From Crocodylus rhombifer (lineage: Eukaryota > Chordata > Crocodylia > Crocodylidae): a DNA stretch of 64,000 nt. Below are positions 59,045 to 64,000 of the stretch, one piece after another (positions within the stretch are counted from its first letter, which is position 1; every line of letters starts with the position of its first letter). Where the stretch lies: NCBI GenBank assembly GCA_038503035.1, contig JAVSML010001158.1, positions 9,635-73,634 on the forward strand, read 5' to 3'. The notes under the pieces were generated by a model, which was not told the origin of the DNA, did no database searches, and worked only from the letters and a program-made list of their open reading frames with translations. The position numbers and the translations under genes were made by a program.

Positions 59045-59960
59045 TGCTCTCCCCTCTCTTCCCATCTGAGCTTTACCCAAAGGCTTTCAAAAGGCCTACC
59101 TTCCACTTTGTACTGCACCTCAAAACACATCTACAACTCTTTTATTTATAGGGAAACACCTATTCCTTTCTTATGCTGCCTGCCTTTCCTGAACAAGTTA
59201 CATCCATAATAGTACTCCAGTCCTGTGAATTATTGCTCCATGTCTTTGTAGTCTAACCACACCATAATTCTTCCATTCCTCCTATTTATTTCCCATGATT
59301 CTTACTTTAGTATAGAAACATTTTAGGTATCTAAGTAATTCTTCTCTCTTTTTGAGATGTGATTAGATATCCAAGACACTAAAGCAAATTTTAGTGTACA
59401 TTAGCTGTAGAAAACTGTTGATGTGCTTTTCAACCTCACATCCGCCAGCCTCCCACTGAGATCAGCAAAAGATATAACCCCCCACCCCATTTTAAACAGT
59501 TTTTGCTAAGCCCTTCTCTTAAGCAGGGTTTTGTAATCTCTAGTACCAATTAAGCATTCAATATGGGGTATGAGTGTTTTAGCTTCCTCAGTGATCTATC
59601 ATGAAGGGTAGCATTATGATCTTCTGCAGAATACACAGTGTTTAGAAGCTCTCTAACCTGAATTAAATGTTTCACAGTAATTCTGAGAATGTTCCTGGCA
59701 AACCCAATGGTTATAACAGCATTGAAAATGCTATCAAGACATATTTCCTGCCAAAGTTCCTGACTTCTTTGGTTTATTTTCATCTAACCAAGTAAGACAT
59801 TCATGGGCTTCTTGACCCCCTAGGTCAAATGTGCACCCTCAGCATAGGTCAAAAAGTCTCTTCCTCAAGCAGTATTTCATTATGCCATAAAATGAAAAGC
59901 GAACAAGAGACTTCATAAAGACTTTACATTCACATGATGTAATAGCTTGTGTTGATTCAA
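59045..59960 (-). other. Mostly non-coding; coding-like minus frames near 59550-59960
   Basis: The minus frame at 59783-59550 reads SIFNAVITIGFARNILRITV and then VKHLIQVRELLNTVYSAEDH, a protein-like composition without recognised family. A second frame near 59850-59990 reads EEFRRHLAIESTQAITSCEC and KVFMKSLVRFSFYGIMKYCL. These may be broken parts of the gene-like structure at 59965-60552, or of an unknown transposon ORF. Confidence 0.25.
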
Positions 59961-59964
59961 TGGC

Positions 59965-60065
59965 TAGATGTCTTCTGAACTCTTCAGGCTCATCCAGTCT
60001 TTGTTCTCTGCAAAAGCATACACCTCCTTCTTGTGTACTGGTGACATTAAAAAGGCTTCATCTAA
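59965..60065 (-). other. Candidate downstream exon of an unidentified gene
   Basis: The minus strand has a strong acceptor, CTTCTCTGCAG, before 60065, opening LDEAFLMSPVHKKEVYAFAE and ending SLKSSEDI and a stop. It joins in phase 0 to the donor at 60199 across a 133-bp intron. A second acceptor-like site (GTATGCTTTTGCAG) lies within it and opens another frame, so the true exon structure is unclear. Confidence 0.3.
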
Positions 60066-60198
60066 CTGCAGAGAAGGACTTAGAAGGAGTTAGCTGCTGT
60101 TTAATCCGTCCTTAGCTACTTCCAAACACACGCGTGCCATGGAGTGAACCCACACTGAAAACCCAAGTGCCCCCACAAACATGCTCCAAGTCTTTTAC

Positions 60199-60552
60199 CG
60201 GTCTCTTCTCTGCGATGACCTCTACTTCGCAGGCAGGCTCTGGCACAAAGATACCCTCTTCCAAATTCTCAACGTCTGCTTCGAGGGTCTGGGGCCCCTT
60301 CATTTGCCTGTTCATTGGATCTTCCCGAACAGGGTCAGGCTTCTCAAAGAATCTTTGGGCAAGGGGCTGTGTCTCCTCCTCAAAACTATTTCTATGGTAA
60401 CGCTTTCTATAAGGCCGTCCTGGGGTTGTAGTGAGTGGGCCTACAGGCATTGTGAAAGAATCCATATCTGCCCCCTCTTGCCTTAGCACAGTCTCAGATA
60501 AACAGAGTGTTCGTTTGGGAAAGCAGATAGACCTGGTGGGGTTGCCACCCAA
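60199..60552 (-). CDS. Unidentified coding-like exon
   Basis: A 118-codon open stretch on the minus strand ends at a possible donor, ACCG|GTAAAAG (60199/60198). An internal ATG in a fair context (CAGATATGG, 60465) starts MDSFTMPVGPLTTTPGRPYR, followed by KRYHRNSFEEETQPLAQRFF, then EKPDPVREDPMNRQ and an acidic segment ending EVEVIAEKRP. Composition is charged and protein-like, without membrane segments. I do not recognise the family; possibilities are a small soluble protein, a cytoplasmic tail, or a transposon ORF. Confidence 0.35.
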
Positions 60553-60815
60553 ATCCCACCCCCTCTACTCATTCCAATTGGTTCAGCATCATTCTTGGGA
60601 GGCCTGAGGCCTCTGAAACCTCTGCCAGTTGGTAGGGGGTGGTGGAGCAGGTTGTTAGAGGGGTCATACCACTACCCTGCCACCCCATAGACTACGCCTG
60701 TGCACCAGTGGGGGACTAGATCAGTCTGGGATCTGAGAGGCCATAACTACACCATGTGGGGCAGTTCTTGCAGCCTGAGGGGTTGGGCTTTGGGGTTCTG
60801 CATGGGCTGTCCTTC

Positions 60816-61005
60816 TGATGTCATGGACCATGTGGTGCTGATGTCACACACCACGTGACTGGATGTGGGGGCGGAGTTGCTGATGTCACATACCACGTGA
60901 CTGTAGGTGGGGGCAGAGTAGCTGATGTCACATACCACGTGACTGGGGTCAGGGGGTGGGGCTGGTGATGTCACACACCACATGACTGGGGTCAGGGGGT
61001 GGGAC
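60816..61005. repeat. ~42-bp tandem repeat carrying CACGTG and TGATGTCA motifs
   Basis: TGATGTCAC(A)...ACCACGTGACTG units start at 60839, 60881, 60923 and 60966 (spacing 42, 42, 43), with a partial unit at 60816. CACGTG occurs at 60852, 60894 and 60936; the last unit has CACATG. TGATGTCA is one base from a CRE. A GC box (GGGGCGGGGCC) follows near 61035-61050. The flanking GC-rich sequence resembles other repeats in the window, so this is probably a transposon-derived minisatellite. Confidence 0.8.
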
Positions 61006-61079
61006 TGGCGGCATCGCAAGCCATACAAGGGGAAAGGGGCGGGGCCAGGGGCGGGACTTCTGGTCCCACCCACCTGCCA

Positions 61080-62585
61080 CATTTGCATTGAAGGGTGGAG
61101 AGCCTATATTACTACTACCATACCTTATCCTAGCACCAGTGAACTGATATGCATGATCTTCTCCTGCCCGAGCATTTGGAAGATTATATAGAATATATGC
61201 ACCTTCCCTGATGGGACAGTTTGCATCAGAGTAACAGAAAAATTAGACACTCAGGTGGCTGCACTGGATTATGTCTGCATAGTAGGCCAAATCTGTTCAT
61301 GTAGGAAATTTGTAAAGAACTTTTCACCCTAAGGTAAAGGCACATAAATCTGGTGAAGAAACATGTTCTACCCATGGAGGCACCCAGCAATCCTGTTCGT
61401 TCAATGAACAGCCAGGTACACCTCCAGAGGTGAGTCCTATATCACCCTGCATATTCACAGGGTTTCCAATTCATGTAATGGGCGGTCATATTATATGTCT
61501 CTATTCTCTCAGTGTACAGCCATAGCAAAGTCTTAGCTGCTTTTGGCACGGTAGGACCCAGATTCTCAGATGGAAGACAGAATCCACCTAAATACAAACA
61601 TTTGAGAGACATTCAGCAATACTGACTTCTGTGTAAAATAAAGAGTAGGGGAAGTAGTGGCCACCTTTTGTTCAGTGGTCCATGGTTAATGCATGTACTC
61701 AGGAATAGGGAGGCTTGTACACCAGATCAACTATACCATGGTTTATGGTCCTTGCTCCTGTGGCTATTCCTGCATTTTGCATTTCATAGTCATTGGATAA
61801 AACAGATAAACAGCACTAGGGTGGGACCCATAAATGAGGAGCAATGCCTGCATCACTGGGCCACAATCAGGCTTCCTCTTGAATGGATTAATGACCTAAA
61901 GGCACATATAACACTAATTAATTTTACATTGGAGACAGCTCTGCAAGCCACAGATCAGCACTGAAAAGCCAGAGACAGTAGGCAATAAAGAGATAAAGCT
62001 CAGCATGGACAGCAATGCTGATGTCTCTGGGAATCCCAATAGGATCCAAAAGACAGTTCAGGTCATGATACAGACAACAGGAACATTGCTAGTTAGTAGG
62101 TGAATGACAGCACGTGTCTGGGAATGGAAGGGGGCCCTGGTGTTATACTGCATGGAAGCTCACATTACATTGCATCAATACCACAGAACTCACATGCTGA
62201 ATGAGGCTGGGCTCATATCCCTTCAGATTTCAGGACACACTCCTTTTACAGGGGCAGGAATGAGGGCAGGAAACCTTAGTTTCCTTTCCACTTGGAGGGG
62301 GAAAAGCCAGATCTGTAGTGCAATGGAATGGCCCTGCCCTCGTGATGAGCTGGTGGGGCCTATTCCTTGTGTGTTGAAATGTTTCTCCTTCATGCCCCCT
62401 GGCAAAATGACCCCTAACCTCCTTGGGGACTTCAGGCACAGCTGCTCTGTAAATGTGAAATGATCCTGTCCTACATCATTTATAAAAAAATGCAAAGATT
62501 TTATTAAATAAACAGAGAAACAATGTTATTATCCCACTACAGGAGAGTTCCTTACAAAGAGATTAATTGAAAATATATTGGTGTG
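61080..62585. other. No gene seen
   Basis: Unique-looking sequence. The open frames lack domains and splice context. Confidence 0.45.
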
Positions 62586-62589
62586 CATT

Positions 62590-62720
62590 AATCCTCATGG
62601 CAGCACTGTAAGGAAAAAATGTATTTTTAGCCCTACCTTGAAAGGTGAGGCTTAGCATAAGTAATTCACCCCAAACTACAAAATGATAAAGCAGCAGAGC
62701 AGGAAATGATCCTAGCCTCC
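62590..62720 (+). mobile_element. MIR-like ancient SINE relic
   Basis: ATTAATCCTCATGGCAGCACT, GTATTTTTAGCCC, AAGGTGAGGCTTAGCATAAG and CAGCAGAGCAGGAAATGA follow the order of the MIR core and 3' part at strongly eroded identity. Confidence 0.45.
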
Positions 62721-62724
62721 CTCT

Positions 62725-63395
62725 CCAGATCCTAGCCTCTACCAGATCACAGGGTCTGTCACTGATCCTTAGAACAGCATTGAAGTCATTCCCTGGGCAA
62801 TAATAAACTCAACACTTCTCAGTGCTGAAAGTAAGGTTATCAAAAATACAGGTAAGTTATTCCAATAGTAAATATAGGGAAAGCAATCTTGGAGGTATAA
62901 ACTTCCTTAAAGTGTAAGGATCTCAGGTCCTCCAGGATTTCTCTTCATGTGAAAAACAGCCTAGGATGTAACAAGTCTTGCTTCTGTTTCTTCTTAAATT
63001 TCCAACTACTTTTTCTCAGCAGCAATTTTCTTACAAATAAAGCTATTATGGTACATACAATCATAGGAGTGGATTTCACCATCTTTCAAAACCACGCAGT
63101 CTCCAACATATTCTTTTTCATTTACTTGAAACCTGGAAAACACATTTGATGCTTAGTTTTACAGATCTCTTGGTGATGGACTTAAGTGCACAGTGCTAAC
63201 ACTGAAATCAGTTGAGGATTCAGGCCAAGTGACTATTTAAAACTGGAATGATGAAACTAAGGAATCAATAATAACAGGTCTAGGGTCAGATGTAACAGAG
63301 ACAGTTCCCACAACCCTGTCACTGTCTTTTTAGCTTGGACCAGCACCACTGTCTTCTATTCCAGCTCCACGATACCTTGTAGATCTAGGATAATA
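62725..63395. other. No recognisable feature
   Basis: Unique-looking, AT-rich; no exon or RNA gene recognised. Confidence 0.45.
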
Positions 63396-63399
63396 GATT

Positions 63400-63695
63400 A
63401 CCAGACTCAAAGGGAGTTCTTCTACATGATATGCCCACTGTGTAGTTGTTATTGTGCAGTCATTTCGTACTTGCATAACCAAGTACAAAATGACCATGCA
63501 GTAACTGGTGTAACTGCACAGTAGCATCCCACACAGTTGTTTAGTGATGCTTACTGTGAAGTAGCTTGTTACTACTGCACAGTAGCACTGTGTCAGATTT
63601 TGTGCCTGGCTATGCTACTGCACAACAGTAACAAGCTATGTAGAGTAGTAATGAGCTATTGCACAGTAAGCATCTCATGTAGACACAGCCAGGGT
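63400..63695. mobile_element. MITE (GTGCAGTAG family)
   Basis: The interior has GCTTGTTACTACTGCACAGTAG and TGCACAACAGTAACAAGC facing each other as inverted arms, and the right end reads TCTCATGTAGACACAGCC. The left end near CTACATGATATGCCC matches as an inverted terminus. Same family as 39510-39690 and 51653-51892. Confidence 0.65.
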
Positions 63696-63904
63696 GTTGT
63701 TACATGTTAAATTTAGCACATGCTAACGGCACTTACAAAACTACTATCCCTGCCCCCAAGCAGTAAAGAATGTACTAACATCTATTGTAACACAATGTAA
63801 TAAAGTTAAGCCTTTTCTGGCAAGGAGTATCTCTAGATCATATTACCTAATGTGTTATGCTAACATCAGACTGCTCCTTGGATGTAATAAGATCAGGCAA
63901 CTCT

Positions 63905-64000
63905 GGGCACATCTACACGTGCAAATAATGTGGGATTTGTTTATTCTTGAGCAGTGGTCTCCAACCTGTTTAAGCAGGAGATCACCTTTGGCATTAGTAA
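63905..64000. mobile_element. Start of a further MITE, interrupted and cut by the window end
   Basis: GGGCACATCTACACGTGCAAA is the terminus seen in the other elements. At about 63953 GCAGTGGTCTCCAACCTG begins the CAGTGGTC family seen at 39172, so the second element appears inserted into or beside the first. Both run off the window. Confidence 0.55.

Noticed and set aside
1..64000. CRISPR arrays, bacterial operons, phage genes, tRNA or rRNA genes
   Set aside because: Looked for regular direct repeats with unique spacers, compact co-directional ORFs and cloverleaf-like sequences. Only minisatellites, transposons and a tRNA-derived SINE relic were found.

Overview
The window looks like vertebrate nuclear DNA, most probably from a crocodilian such as an alligator. 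This is inferred from several CR1 LINE copies whose 3' ends carry a short tandem tail (ATTTCATAG-type repeats), many short inverted-repeat DNA transposons related to hAT families, solo LTRs, CA/TC microsatellites and only rare, exon-sized coding stretches. No Alu, no L1 with a poly-A tail and no prokaryotic gene organisation was seen. There is a 10-base N gap at 15798-15807. Almost none of the long open frames are genes; most are transposon remnants or chance frames in GC-rich repeats.

The gene content I can support is a decayed C-type lectin-like (NK-receptor type, type II membrane) locus on the minus strand. A segment of about 2.4 kb at 1-2440 (copy A) is repeated at about 23865-26255 (copy B), same orientation and same order. 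Each copy holds two short exon candidates and a longer open frame with a strongly hydrophobic, transmembrane-like start. In copy A the splice signals and phases join cleanly; in copy B the acceptor in front of the transmembrane exon is lost (AG to AT). Downstream of copy B on the same strand lie a coiled-coil stalk exon (16829-16995) and the first half of a C-type lectin domain (15965-16114), each carrying a frameshift, so this gene is a pseudogene. Further matching pieces (3565-3960 with 32793-33230, and 7667-7885 with 34489-34730) keep the same order. They suggest an older, larger tandem duplication later split by transposon insertions, although the first pair may simply be a dispersed repeat.

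Region by region: 1-8 kb is duplication copy A plus foldback MITEs and a GC-rich local repeat block (5.08-6.17 kb). 8.16-11.54 kb holds an old antisense CR1 piece and a long sense CR1 with endonuclease and reverse transcriptase (RT) remains. 12.0-13.2 kb is tandem repeats with CA tracts. 15.9-17.0 kb holds the lectin exons. 22.7-26.3 kb is GC-rich sequence and duplication copy B. 26.35-27.96 kb is a young CR1 with a 495-codon uninterrupted RT frame on the minus strand. 29-32.3 kb holds an LTR-like module, a promoter-like segment with a tandem repeat, and a degenerate hAT transposase. 39.2-39.7 kb has nested MITEs. 42.8-48.2 kb has LTR sequences, including one solo LTR with a 5-bp target duplication and a relative in the opposite orientation 2 kb away. 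54.8 kb has a tiny retroposed piece with a perfect 15-bp target duplication. 55.4-56.6 kb is another CR1, followed by a probable solo LTR to 57.7 kb. 58.5-59.0 kb is a CR1 endonuclease fragment. 59.9-60.55 kb has an unrecognised two-exon gene-like structure on the minus strand, next to a 42-bp tandem array carrying CACGTG boxes.

I do not see a bacterial-style system, CRISPR array, tRNA or rRNA gene, or a clearly new functional system. The points most worth following are the duplicated lectin-receptor locus, the unidentified coding-like exons at 59.9-60.55 kb and the E-box/CRE-like tandem array beside them.
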